Origin: an uncultured Collinsella sp.
Lineage (GTDB): Bacteria > Actinomycetota > Coriobacteriia > Coriobacteriales > Coriobacteriaceae
Length of the DNA stretch: 64,000 nucleotides
Assembly: GCA_959026725.1 (NCBI GenBank)
Contig: CAUFMG010000007.1
Span: 30,091 to 94,090 of the forward strand
Direction: 5' to 3'
Positions 43,803 through 52,343 of the stretch are shown here, one piece after another. Position 1 is the first letter of the stretch. Each line of letters begins with the position of its first letter. The translations under genes and the position numbers were made by a program. The notes beneath the pieces are model-generated. The model saw only the letters and a list, made by a program, of their open reading frames with translations, did no database searches and had not been told where the DNA came from.

Positions 43803-45056
43803 ATGGCGCAGGAACACGATCTGTTTGATGACATTATCGAGATCAGCAAGGGTTTCGATTTCCTTAAAAACCCGCTTGGCGGCGTGACTGACGCGCTCGA
43901 TCCGTCGACGCCGCAGTGGAATCCTGCCGACTATAAGGAGCGGCCGCGCGGAAACACCATTCCGTGCCTGGCCTGCAAAAACGAGAAGAGCGGCTGCACC
44001 GCGTGCATGGATGTGTGCCCGGTCAACGCCGTCGAGGTCGAAGAGGACGCTATCGAGATCCTCGATACCTGTCGCAAGTGCGGCCTGTGCGCTGCTGCCT
44101 GCCCGACTGAGGCGATTATCTCGCCGCGCTTGGCGCCCAAAAACCTCTACGACGACATTGTCTCGGCTGCCACGAGCCACGAGACCGCCTACGTTACCTG
44201 CACGCGTGCCCTTAAGCGCATGCCGCGAGAGAACGAGGTCGTCGTCGCCTGCGTGGGCGATATTACGGCCGAGACCTGGTTCTCGGTGCTGGCAGACTAT
44301 CCCAACGTGAGCGTCTACCTGCCGCTGGGCGTGTGCGATAAGTGCCGCAACACCGGTGGCGAGGATATTCTGGGCGAGGCCATCGCCACTGCCGAGGAGT
44401 GGGCCGGTACGGGTATGGGCCTGGAGGTCGACCCCAAGAGTCTCAAATGCCACAAGCGCCGCGAGTACGAGCGCAAGGAGTACATGGAAAAGATCGCCCG
44501 CACCACGGGCTTGACCGTGACCAAGCTCAACCCGGCAACGGCGGCACTGGCTTCGGTGACGCAGAAGCTCAAGGCCCACCGTCACCAGATCACGCAGCTC
44601 GAGCGCACGCTCAACACCATGTGCGGCACCACGACGACCAAGCGTCGCCGTTCGCTCACCCATGGGCGTCAGCTGGTGCTCTCGACGCTGCAGAATCACC
44701 CCGAACTTGCCCAGAATATGCAGGTGAGTACGCCGGAGTGCGATTTTGACAAGTGCACGTCGTGCGGCGAGTGCGTCAACGTGTGCCCCACGTTTGCCTG
44801 CGATCTGGTGGGAAGCGGTCGCTTTGCGCTGGAGTCAACGTATTGCCTGGGTTGCGGAGCCTGTGTCAAGGTGTGTCCCGAGCATGCGCTCAAGCTGGTT
44901 GAGCATGATGCATCCAACCTGGTCGTCGTCGATCCCGAGGCCGAGGAAAAGGCCGCCCAGAAGGCTAAGGCCCACGAAGAAGCCCAGAAGGTCAAGGCCG
45001 AGGCAAAGGCCAAGCTCGACAAGATGCTCGACCAAGTGGAGAAGCTCGCGGACTAG
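43803..45056 (+). CDS. Ferredoxin-domain protein with two 4Fe-4S pairs
   Basis: A 417-residue iron-sulfur protein with the start at 43803 behind AGGGAGGGG. The N-terminal region has CLACKNEKSGCTACMDVCP and CRKCGLCAAACP; the C-terminal region has CTSCGECVNVCP and CLGCGACVKVCP, so four clusters are expected. The middle (residues about 110-290) has a further Cys motif (CDKC) and a basic helix. The end is a Lys/Ala-rich coil (AQKAKAHEEAQKVKAEAKAK). It probably carries electrons for an anaerobic enzyme; the partner is not adjacent. Confidence 0.88.
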   Translation: MAQEHDLFDDIIEISKGFDFLKNPLGGVTDALDPSTPQWNPADYKERPRGNTIPCLACKNEKSGCTACMDVCPVNAVEVEEDAIEILDTCRKCGLCAAACPTEAIISPRLAPKNLYDDIVSAATSHETAYVTCTRALKRMPRENEVVVACVGDITAETWFSVLADYPNVSVYLPLGVCDKCRNTGGEDILGEAIATAEEWAGTGMGLEVDPKSLKCHKRREYERKEYMEKIARTTGLTVTKLNPATAALASVTQKLKAHRHQITQLERTLNTMCGTTTTKRRRSLTHGRQLVLSTLQNHPELAQNMQVSTPECDFDKCTSCGECVNVCPTFACDLVGSGRFALESTYCLGCGACVKVCPEHALKLVEHDASNLVVVDPEAEEKAAQKAKAHEEAQKVKAEAKAKLDKMLDQVEKLAD

Positions 45057-45170
45057 CTAGCGACCCCAATCTCTGCTTCATTTGCGCCGCCGTGGTGTCC
45101 GGATTAGCCCGGATGCTGCGGCGGCGCTATACTTATGCAGTTTGAAGTACCTGTACCAAAAGGAGCTGTC

Positions 45171-46247
45171 GTGTCCCTTTCCATCGGTATCGTGGGCCTG
45201 CCCAACGTGGGCAAGTCGACGCTGTTCACCGCGCTTACCAAAAAGACCGGTCTTGCCGCCAACTACCCGTTTGCCACAATCGACCCCAACGTGGGTATCG
45301 TCGACGTGCCCGATAGCCGCTTGCAAAAGCTCGCCGACATCGTCAACCCCGGCCGCATTGTGCCGGCTACGGTCGAGTTTGTCGACATCGCAGGTCTGGT
45401 GAAGGGCGCTAACGAGGGCGAGGGCCTGGGCAACCAGTTCTTGGCAAACATCCGCGAGACCGACGCTATCTGCGAGGTCGTGCGCTACTTTAAGGACCCC
45501 AACGTCATGCGTGAGGTGGGCCGCACGGGCGAGTTCGTCGATCCCGCCGGCGATGCCGACACCATCATGACCGAGCTCATCCTGGCCGACATGGGCACGC
45601 TCGAGAAGCAGCTGCCCAAGCTCGAGAAGGAGGCCAAGCGCGACAAGGAGCTCATGCCCAAGTTTGAGGTCGCCAAGCGCCTGCTTGCCTGGCTCAACGA
45701 GGGCAAGCGCGCCGCGTCCATGGAGATGACCGACGAGGAGCGCGCCGCTGCCAAGGGCTTGTTCCTGCTCACCATGAAGCCCATCCTGTATGTGGCCAAC
45801 GTAGACGAGGACATGCTCAACGAGGACCTGGCGCCCATTGATGGCGTCAAGCCGCTGCCGATCTGCGCCAAGATCGAGGCCGAGCTTTCCGAGCTCGATC
45901 CCGAGGACGCTGCCGACTACCTGGAGAGCCTGGGCCTGGAGCAGCCCGGTCTGGACGTGCTCGCTCAGGCCGCCTACAAGCTGCTCGGCCTGCAGTCGTT
46001 CTTTACGGCCGGCGAGATGGAGGTCAAGGCCTGGACGGTGCGTCAGGGCGCGACCGCCCCGCAGGCCGCCGGTGTCATCCACACCGACTTTGAGCGCGGC
46101 TTTATTAAGGCCGAGGTCATTGGCTACGACGACTACATCGAGCTCGGTGGCGAGCAGGGCGCCAAGGCTGCCGGCAAGCTGCGTATTGAGGGCAAGGACT
46201 ATGTCATGGCCGATGGCGACGTCGTGCACTTCCGCTTTAACGTGTAA
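45171..46247 (+). CDS. ychF: Ribosome-binding ATPase YchF
   Basis: A 358-residue Obg-family P-loop protein. The P-loop is IGIVGLPNVGKSTLF at residues 5-19, followed by the switch region NYPFATIDPNVG and VEFVDIAGLVKGANEGEGLGNQFL. The G4 motif reads VANVDED rather than NKxD, the basis for its ATP preference in the family. The C-terminal TGS-like domain ends ADGDVVHFRFNV. GTG 45171 follows AAAGGAG. Confidence 0.97.
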   Translation: MSLSIGIVGLPNVGKSTLFTALTKKTGLAANYPFATIDPNVGIVDVPDSRLQKLADIVNPGRIVPATVEFVDIAGLVKGANEGEGLGNQFLANIRETDAICEVVRYFKDPNVMREVGRTGEFVDPAGDADTIMTELILADMGTLEKQLPKLEKEAKRDKELMPKFEVAKRLLAWLNEGKRAASMEMTDEERAAAKGLFLLTMKPILYVANVDEDMLNEDLAPIDGVKPLPICAKIEAELSELDPEDAADYLESLGLEQPGLDVLAQAAYKLLGLQSFFTAGEMEVKAWTVRQGATAPQAAGVIHTDFERGFIKAEVIGYDDYIELGGEQGAKAAGKLRIEGKDYVMADGDVVHFRFNV

Positions 46248-46258
46248 GGACGACGCAT

Positions 46259-46642
46259 ATGTTTAAATATGGCAAAAAAGCTGGCTACATGGGTATTGCG
46301 CTGCTCGTACTTGCGGTGATTCCGCTGGTGGTCGCAGCGTGTGTTATCCCCAACATTGGTCCCGAGGTGGCAACGAAGTTTAATGCCGCCGGCGAGGCGA
46401 CGCGCTGGGGCAAGAGCTACGAGCTGCTGGCGTTGCCGGTGCTCAATCTGCTGCTGAGCGTGGCGACGTACTTTACGGCGGGACGCCAGGCTAAAAACAA
46501 TGATGACTCCGCCGCCATGGCGCGCATCGTGTGCGAGCGCTACCTGCGAAACGGCTGCATCACGGGTGTGTTTCTCAACGTAATCAACGTCTACTTTATG
46601 TATTCGGCGATTACCGGTATGGGCTTTGGCCTGGGCTTTTAG
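46259..46642 (+). CDS. DUF1648-like small membrane protein
   Basis: A 127-residue protein with three predicted membrane segments (GIALLVLAVIPLVVAACVIP, LLALPVLNLLLSVATYF, and a C-terminal one). The motif KFNAAGEATRWGKSYEL matches the DUF1648/SdpI-N hallmark of a soluble loop between helices. It lies 11 bases after ychF and may be co-transcribed. No function is established. Confidence 0.72.
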   Translation: MFKYGKKAGYMGIALLVLAVIPLVVAACVIPNIGPEVATKFNAAGEATRWGKSYELLALPVLNLLLSVATYFTAGRQAKNNDDSAAMARIVCERYLRNGCITGVFLNVINVYFMYSAITGMGFGLGF

Positions 46643-46651
46643 CTTGCGCCT

Positions 46652-47041
46652 TTAGGCAACGAGCCTGCAAGCATATTCGATGGCTGCTGCGAGGCCGCCG
46701 CTCGATCGTGGTTGAAAGACCATGTCGGCGGCGGCCTCGTTTTCGTATCCGGCGCCGCGGAGGGCGAGCGCGATGCCGGCTTCCAAAAGGAGCGACAGGC
46801 CGTGTTGGCTGGTTACGATTACGGCAGCCTGATTGAGCGAGCAGCTGTGCGCTTGGCATTGGATGGCAAGTTCACCTTGCGCCGGGCAAGGGACCAAAAC
46901 GGCGGCGACGCGACTTGATAGCAATGCAAATGCTGTGCGCTCATCGGGCGAAAGACATTCTGCTTCAACGACGACGAGCTTGGGCGGTGCGCTGTTTGTG
47001 CGAAGTGTGGCTCGGTACGTGCGGACCGAAGAACCCGACAT
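46652..47041 (-). CDS. Hypothetical protein divergent from the XRE regulator
   Basis: A 129-residue protein with the start at 47041 behind CAGGAG. It has a beta/alpha look (LVVVEAECLSPDERTAFALL, AVIVTSQHGLSLLLEAGIAL) without a family I recognise. It is divergent from the small XRE gene and shares a 24-bp palindrome in the promoter gap, so it is a likely target of that regulator. It could alternatively be spurious. Confidence 0.5.
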   Translation of the reverse strand: MSGSSVRTYRATLRTNSAPPKLVVVEAECLSPDERTAFALLSSRVAAVLVPCPAQGELAIQCQAHSCSLNQAAVIVTSQHGLSLLLEAGIALALRGAGYENEAAADMVFQPRSSGGLAAAIEYACRLVA

Positions 47042-47064
47042 AGAAAACTCCTGTGTATTCGGCA

Positions 47065-47088
47065 AAACGTAAACTATAGTTTACGTTT
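47065..47088. promoter_or_regulatory. 24-bp perfect palindromic operator
   Basis: Both halves, AAACGTAAACTA and TAGTTTACGTTT, match exactly. It sits between two divergent starts (47041 and 47118), overlapping where both promoters should be. Confidence 0.8.
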
Positions 47089-47117
47089 ATGTTCGGCTCC
47101 ATTTCAAACTCGGCTGC

Positions 47118-47336
47118 ATGGACGAACGTGCGAAACAGATTCTTGGCAGGCGGGTCGAAGAGACACGCAGAGACCTTGGTATCTCCAAGGTTGATTTTTG
47201 TGTGGCGACAGGAATCAGCCGACCCTACCTCGACCGAATCGAAGATGGGACGGCAAATTTCACGCTCAAGGTTCTATTTAAGATCGCGCCCGCACTCGGC
47301 ATGACGGTGTCAGAGCTTCTCGAGGGTATCGAGTAG
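47118..47336 (+). CDS. XRE-family HTH regulator
   Basis: A 72-residue protein that is essentially one Cro/C1-type HTH domain: RVEETRRDLGISKVDFCVA is helices 1-2, TGISRPYLDRIEDG the recognition turn, and LKVLFKIAPALGMTVSELL the last helices. It probably binds the 24-bp palindrome just upstream and represses itself and the divergent gene. No toxin-like partner is visible downstream. Confidence 0.85.
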   Translation: MDERAKQILGRRVEETRRDLGISKVDFCVATGISRPYLDRIEDGTANFTLKVLFKIAPALGMTVSELLEGIE

Positions 47337-47652
47337 CCTTTTTTGCTAGATTTGCCGCTTGTTGAACGGGTCCCCCCGACGGCGGCGTGCAAAACGCGAG
47401 TATTCAGCATCCCTCAATAATTTAACGGCAGCCGGGGCCACAAATACGACGCGTAATGTTTTGGATTATCCACAAAATTCAATAATATGAGGAATAACAA
47501 GCGCGCGGAACGAGTCTTTCGAGTCGAAAGGCAATTTACAGCCAGCGGTTTTAACGTTCCCGGAAGGGGCGGATGCTGAAAACTCCGCTTTTTGCACGTT
47601 CCGAGGGGTACCACGTGCCCTACAAGGCCCAAAGAGGCGGATTTTGTTTTAG
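47337..47652. other. Gap between the XRE gene and asparaginase
   Basis: I see no feature that I can support. A 72-codon minus-strand frame lies at 47414-47632 without a start signal or recognisable domain. Confidence 0.4.
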
Positions 47653-48666
47653 CTACGCCATCGGGATACGGTCGTGGTTGACTTGGCTGTAGAACAGGCG
47701 CTGAATCTCGGCCGCATCACGTGACTGGCCGAGTGCCCACATGGTTTTGGCCACGAGCGTCTCGGTGGTCATATCATCGCCGCGCAGAATGCCCGGATGA
47801 TCGGCGTAAGCGCGGCCGACCTCATAAACGCCCAGATCGAGGCCCTCTTCGGGGACCTGCGTGGTCATAACGACGGTGCGACCCGAATCGACCCAGCGGA
47901 AAATTGCCTCTTGGAACGACTCGCCCGACTCACCAAACTCGGGAATACCGCCAATGCCAAAGGTCTCCAGGATTACAGCATCGTAGCTATCGGCAAGGGC
48001 GTCGAGGATGCTCGGGTTTACGCCGGGCGTAAGCTTGAGTACAAATACGCGCGGGTCGATGCTGTCGTAGAAACGCACCGGGTTTTCGCCCTGACGAGTG
48101 CCGTGGAGCCCGTTGCGCACGATGCGGTCGTTGCGGATGTAGGCAATGGGCGGATAGTTGACGCTGATGAACGCGTTAAAGCTCATGGTACGCTGCTTGC
48201 GGGCGCGCGTGCCGGCAATGGCGACGCCGCCAAACACGATCGACACATCGTGCGAATGCTCGTCGAGCGCATAGAGCAGGCTCTGGTACAGGTTGAGCTT
48301 GGCGTCGGTAAAGGGATTGCCCATGGGCTTTTGCGAGCCGGTGAGCACGATAGGCTTAGGGCTGTCCTGAATCAGATAGGAAAGCGCCGCCGCGGTGTAG
48401 CTCATGGTGTCGGTGCCGTGCAGGACCACAAAGCCGTCGTGGTCGGCATAGCCTTCGACGATGACATCGCGGATACGCATCCAGTCGCTCGGGCGCATAT
48501 TGGTGCTGTCGATGTTCATGGGCTGCACGACGTCGAGCTCGCAGAGCCCCAAGATCTCGGGGACGCTCTGGGCGAGCTCCTCACCGGTCAGGGCGGGGGA
48601 GAGGCCGTTGCCGTCCTCGGTCGATGCGATGGTGCCGCCCGTGGCGATGAGAAGGATGCGCTTCAT
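47653..48666 (-). CDS. ansA: Type I L-asparaginase
   Basis: A 337-residue cytosolic asparaginase. The first catalytic Thr is in ILLIATGGTIASTEDG (residues about 4-19) and the second in VVLHGTDTMSYTAAALSYL near 80-98; KPIVLTGSQKPMG is also conserved. No signal peptide is present, in keeping with a type I enzyme. The start at 48666 was chosen because the family begins there; an upstream frame adds unrelated residues. Confidence 0.95.
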   Translation of the reverse strand: MKRILLIATGGTIASTEDGNGLSPALTGEELAQSVPEILGLCELDVVQPMNIDSTNMRPSDWMRIRDVIVEGYADHDGFVVLHGTDTMSYTAAALSYLIQDSPKPIVLTGSQKPMGNPFTDAKLNLYQSLLYALDEHSHDVSIVFGGVAIAGTRARKQRTMSFNAFISVNYPPIAYIRNDRIVRNGLHGTRQGENPVRFYDSIDPRVFVLKLTPGVNPSILDALADSYDAVILETFGIGGIPEFGESGESFQEAIFRWVDSGRTVVMTTQVPEEGLDLGVYEVGRAYADHPGILRGDDMTTETLVAKTMWALGQSRDAAEIQRLFYSQVNHDRIPMA

Positions 48667-48933
48667 GCTGGTATTCCTATCGTATTTGCCGCCGCAGAGG
48701 CGGAGTCGTTCGGCAGTATTGTGGCACAGAGCGTCCAATGTGCAAACGTATTACATCATCTGTAACGTCTGGTAACACTTCGATTGCCGTCAAATAGAGG
48801 TCCAGGTCATGCGTTTGCCGTGCGCTGATGGCTGCGAGGGACGAGAAACCCCATATAACGTGTACACTATGAAAGCAATTTTCGTTTATTCGCGCGGGTG
48901 GGCACCGGCTCCCCGCCAACAAGAGGGGGAACC

Positions 48934-50532
48934 ATGGATCAAAAGGCTTCCGCAAAGGTCCTCGTACTCGACTTTGGTGCGCAGTACGGTCAGCTCATTG
49001 CCCGTCGCGTCCGCGACCTCAACGTGTATTCCGAGATTGTCCCCTGCGACATCTCGGCCGACGAGATTCGCGAGATGAACGCCTCTGCGCTCATCCTTTC
49101 CGGCGGTCCGGCTTCCGTGTATGCCGAGGACGCTCCGTCTATAGATCCCGCCATCTTTGACCTGGGCCTTCCCGTCCTGGGCTTCTGCTACGGCCATCAG
49201 ATCACGGCCGTGACGCTCGGCGGCAAGGTCGGCCACTCCGAGGTGGGCGAGTACGGCCGCGCCACCATCACGCGCACGGCCGGCGCCAAGCTCTTTAACT
49301 CCACGCCCATGGAGCAGACCGTGTGGATGAGCCACCGCGACGCCGTTTCCGAGGTGCCCGAGGGCTTTACCGTTACCGCCAGCACTGACGTGTGCCCGGT
49401 TGCCGCCATGGAGTGCGTCGAGCGCAAGATTTTCACCACGCAGTTCCACCCCGAGGTCAAGCACTCCGAGTATGGTCAGCAGCTGCTGAGCAACTTCCTG
49501 TTTGAGATCTGCGGCCTGGAGCCCAACTGGAGCATGGACAACCTGGTCGAGACCATGACGGCCGAGTTCCGCGAGAAGGTCGGCGACGACCGCGTGATTC
49601 TGGCCCTGTCCGGTGGCGTCGACTCCTCCGTCGTGGCTGCGCTGGGTGCTCGCGCCGTGGGCAAGCAGATGACCTGCGTGTTCATCAACCACGGCCTGCT
49701 GCGCAAGGGCGAGCCTGAGCAGGTGGAGGAGGTCTTCACCAAGCAGTTTGACGTCGACTTTATCCACGTCCACGCCGAGGACCGTTATGCCGAGCTTCTG
49801 GCCGGTGTGACCGAGCCCGAGGAGAAGCGCCGCATCATCGGCACGCAGTTCTGGAAAGAGTTCTTCGCCGTGGCGCAGCAGCTCGAGACCGATGGCAAGC
49901 CGGTCAAGTACCTGGCTCAGGGCACCATCTACCCCGACATCATCGAGTCCGGCGCTCGCAAGACGGGCGGCAAGACGGCCACCATCAAGAGCCACCACAA
50001 CCTGATCCCGTTCCCCGAGGGCGTGCACTTCGACCTCATCGAGCCGCTCGATCATTTCTTTAAGGACGAGGTCCGTGCACTTGGTCTGGCGCTCGGCCTG
50101 CCGGGTCACATCGTGTTCCGCCAGCCTTTCCCGGGCCCGGGTCTGGCCATCCGCATCATCGGTGCGGTCGACAAGGAGAAACTCGAGATCCTCAAGAACG
50201 CCGACGCTATCGTGCGCGAGGAGCTCGACGCCTACAACCAGCGCCTGTTTGAGCAGACCGGCGAGCGCAACTCCGAGCACAGCTGCTGGCAGTACTTTGC
50301 GGTCCTGCCCGACATTAAGTCCGTCGGCGTCATGGGCGACGAGCGCACCTACCAGCGCCCGATTATCCTGCGTGCCGTCGAGTCCAGCGATGCCATGACC
50401 GCCGACTGGGCCAAGCTGCCCTACGACGTGCTGGCCCGCATCTCCGGCCGCATCGTTGCCGAGGTTCCCGGAGCCAACCGCGTGTGCTACGACATTACGT
50501 CCAAGCCGCCCGCGACCATCGAGTGGGAGTAG
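48934..50532 (+). CDS. guaA: GMP synthase (glutamine-hydrolysing)
   Basis: A 532-residue enzyme making GMP from XMP. The N-terminal glutaminase has the nucleophile Cys in PVLGFCYGHQITA near residue 87 and the His/Glu in TQFHPEVKHSEYG. The synthetase P-loop is LALSGGVDSSVVAAL near residue 225. The dimerisation end includes RQPFPGPGLAIRIIG. ATG 48934 is behind AGAGGGGGA. It is followed by a terminator hairpin. Confidence 0.98.
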   Translation: MDQKASAKVLVLDFGAQYGQLIARRVRDLNVYSEIVPCDISADEIREMNASALILSGGPASVYAEDAPSIDPAIFDLGLPVLGFCYGHQITAVTLGGKVGHSEVGEYGRATITRTAGAKLFNSTPMEQTVWMSHRDAVSEVPEGFTVTASTDVCPVAAMECVERKIFTTQFHPEVKHSEYGQQLLSNFLFEICGLEPNWSMDNLVETMTAEFREKVGDDRVILALSGGVDSSVVAALGARAVGKQMTCVFINHGLLRKGEPEQVEEVFTKQFDVDFIHVHAEDRYAELLAGVTEPEEKRRIIGTQFWKEFFAVAQQLETDGKPVKYLAQGTIYPDIIESGARKTGGKTATIKSHHNLIPFPEGVHFDLIEPLDHFFKDEVRALGLALGLPGHIVFRQPFPGPGLAIRIIGAVDKEKLEILKNADAIVREELDAYNQRLFEQTGERNSEHSCWQYFAVLPDIKSVGVMGDERTYQRPIILRAVESSDAMTADWAKLPYDVLARISGRIVAEVPGANRVCYDITSKPPATIEWE

Positions 50533-50566
50533 AACAGACGTTCGATTCTATGCTATAGTGTTTGCC

Positions 50567-50600
50567 AATGGGCGCGGCCTCTTCCGAAGCCGCGCCCATT
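50567..50600 (+). terminator. Hairpin behind guaA
   Basis: A perfect 12-bp stem AATGGGCGCGGC / GCCGCGCCCATT. The T-tract is weak. Confidence 0.75.
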
Positions 50601-50787
50601 GCTATACGGGCCTTACGATGACGAGTTGACGATCATAGGCGCCATGCGTGCATTTGCGGCGGAACGGGGATATGCGCCCGACTTCTCCGAATCCCGCCTC
50701 TGTCACGAGATTTACCTCTCCGACCCGCGCAAGTACGCGCCGGAGAAGCTCAAGACCGTGATTCGCCATCCCATCAAGCCGATTTAG
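50599..50787 (+). pseudogene. GyrI-like effector-domain remnant (C-terminal fragment)
   Basis: About 62 codons remain. YGPYDDELTIIGAMRAFAAERGY and HEIYLSDPRKYAPEKLKTVI match the C-terminal part of GyrI-like small-molecule-binding proteins, which are normally 150-200 residues. There is no normal start, and the 5' part is replaced by the guaA terminator, so it is a truncated relic at the left edge of the accessory region. Confidence 0.72.
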
Positions 50788-50947
50788 CGAAACGAGCGCC
50801 GCCGTGCGGTCCGGCTTTTGGGGTTTATCAATTGGTAGTCCGCGTCGATCGAGCAAGCTGCCCTGCCTCTCGGCAGGTGCGTAATCCCCTTGGTCGATCC
50901 GTCTCGAGGTGCGCTCTTTGCTCATCTTGTGGCGTGGAGTTACGATA

Positions 50948-50982
50948 CTCCTAAAAGTGTAATCAGATTCGAGTTTTAGGAG
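50948..50982 (+). promoter_or_regulatory. Inverted repeat that can sequester the ribosome-binding site
   Basis: CTCCTAAAA and TTTTAGGAG pair across 17 bases. The second arm contains the AGGAG Shine-Dalgarno of the next gene, 6 bases before its TTG start. Folding would hide it. Confidence 0.6.
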
Positions 50983-50988
50983 CAGCTT

Positions 50989-52254
50989 TTGAAGGGTAGC
51001 AGACTCAGGAACCGCGATAGATACCTCGAGGAGGCGATGCTCTTCCGTGACACCGACCTCATCAAGGTGATCACGGGCGTGCGCAGGTGCGGCAAGTCGA
51101 GCCTTCTCGATCTAATTAGGATGGCCATCGAGTCTGAAGGAGTCGCTGGCCGCGGCTTTGTGAGCGTCAACCTGGAAAGCAAGGGTACGGGCATCAAGAC
51201 GGAGGACCAGCTTTATGATTACGTTCGCGGGCGCCTGTCGGACAAGGGTCGCACCTACGTTTTCATAGACGAGCCCCAGAGAATCGATGGCTGGCAGGAT
51301 GCGGTCAACGCAATGAGGGTCGACTTCGATTGCGACATCTACCTCACGGGCTCGAATGCGTATCTTCTCTCGAGCGAGCTGGCCACCTATCTCTCCGGGC
51401 GCTACGTAGAGGTAAAGATGCTGCCCCTGTCCTTCTCCGAGTTCGCCGACTTCTGCGGAATCGAGTTCGTATCGGGAACTTCGGTGGCTCTCACTCCCGA
51501 GGGGGATCCCGTTCTCTTCGACGACATGCTTACTCGTTACCTTGAGTATGGGGGCATGCCAGCCATCGCATCCCTCTCGACGACCCAGGCGCAGCACTCG
51601 GCGTACATGTCCGGCGTCTACGAAGCCATCGCCGTGCGTGATATTGTCAACCGTGAGCGCGGGAAGGGCAAAAGTGCGGTGACTGACCCTTCCCTGCTGC
51701 GCCATGTGGCCGAATTCCTGGCGGACAACATCGGCAACGAGTGCTCGTCGAGTCGAATCGCCGGCGCGTTAACTTCTGCGGGGCCGAAGACCACGAACAA
51801 GACCGTTTCCTCGTATGTGGGTGCGCTTGAGGAGGCCTTCCTGTTCTATCGTGCCACGCGTTACGATTTGCACGGCAAGGCGCTCCTCAAGACGAACCCA
51901 AAGGAGTACATCGTCGACACCGGCTTCAGGACCTGGATGGCCGGCTATAGGGTCACGGATACTGGCCGCCTGTTCGAGAACGCCGTGTATCTCCAGCTGC
52001 TCTACGAAGGATGGAGCGTGCATGTGGGCAAGCTCTATGGCAAGGAAGTCGACTTCGTTGCGACGAAGGACGGGCGCGTGCTCTACGTGCAGGCGACTGA
52101 CGAGATGTTCGCAAGCGAGACCAGGGAGCGAGAGATCGCCCCTCTGAAGTCGATACGAGACAACCACGAGAAGATCGTGGTCGTGAGGCAGGGTTCCTAC
52201 GACACGGATATCGACGGCATCCGCATCGTGAGCGCGAGGGACTTTTTCCTCTAG
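50989..52254 (+). CDS. AAA-family ATPase with DUF4143-type C-terminal domain
   Basis: A 421-residue ATPase starting at TTG 50989. The P-loop VITGVRRCGKSSLLDLI is at residues about 27-43, the Walker B/arm TYVFIDEPQRIDGWQDAV near 87-104, and sensor LTGSNAYLLSSELATYLSGR near 118-137. The C-terminal DUF4143-like region contains LKTNPKEYIVDTGFRTWM and EVDFVATKDGRVLYVQATDE, a PD-(D/E)XK-type nuclease fold pattern. Such proteins are common accessory genes, sometimes annotated as archaeal-type ATPases; a defence or addiction role is inferred from context. Confidence 0.86.
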   Translation: MKGSRLRNRDRYLEEAMLFRDTDLIKVITGVRRCGKSSLLDLIRMAIESEGVAGRGFVSVNLESKGTGIKTEDQLYDYVRGRLSDKGRTYVFIDEPQRIDGWQDAVNAMRVDFDCDIYLTGSNAYLLSSELATYLSGRYVEVKMLPLSFSEFADFCGIEFVSGTSVALTPEGDPVLFDDMLTRYLEYGGMPAIASLSTTQAQHSAYMSGVYEAIAVRDIVNRERGKGKSAVTDPSLLRHVAEFLADNIGNECSSSRIAGALTSAGPKTTNKTVSSYVGALEEAFLFYRATRYDLHGKALLKTNPKEYIVDTGFRTWMAGYRVTDTGRLFENAVYLQLLYEGWSVHVGKLYGKEVDFVATKDGRVLYVQATDEMFASETREREIAPLKSIRDNHEKIVVVRQGSYDTDIDGIRIVSARDFFL

Positions 52255-52343
52255 GGCCATGCGATTCATCGCGAGGCAGTTAGGTCAAGTGAGAAACATG
52301 CCTGACATCGGTTTGCTGACGATCTAAAACAGTAAGGAGAAGC

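Noticed and set aside
47414..47632. 72-codon minus-strand frame before asparaginase
   Set aside because: No start signal and no recognisable domain; may be part of a repeated intergenic sequence, which I could not check.
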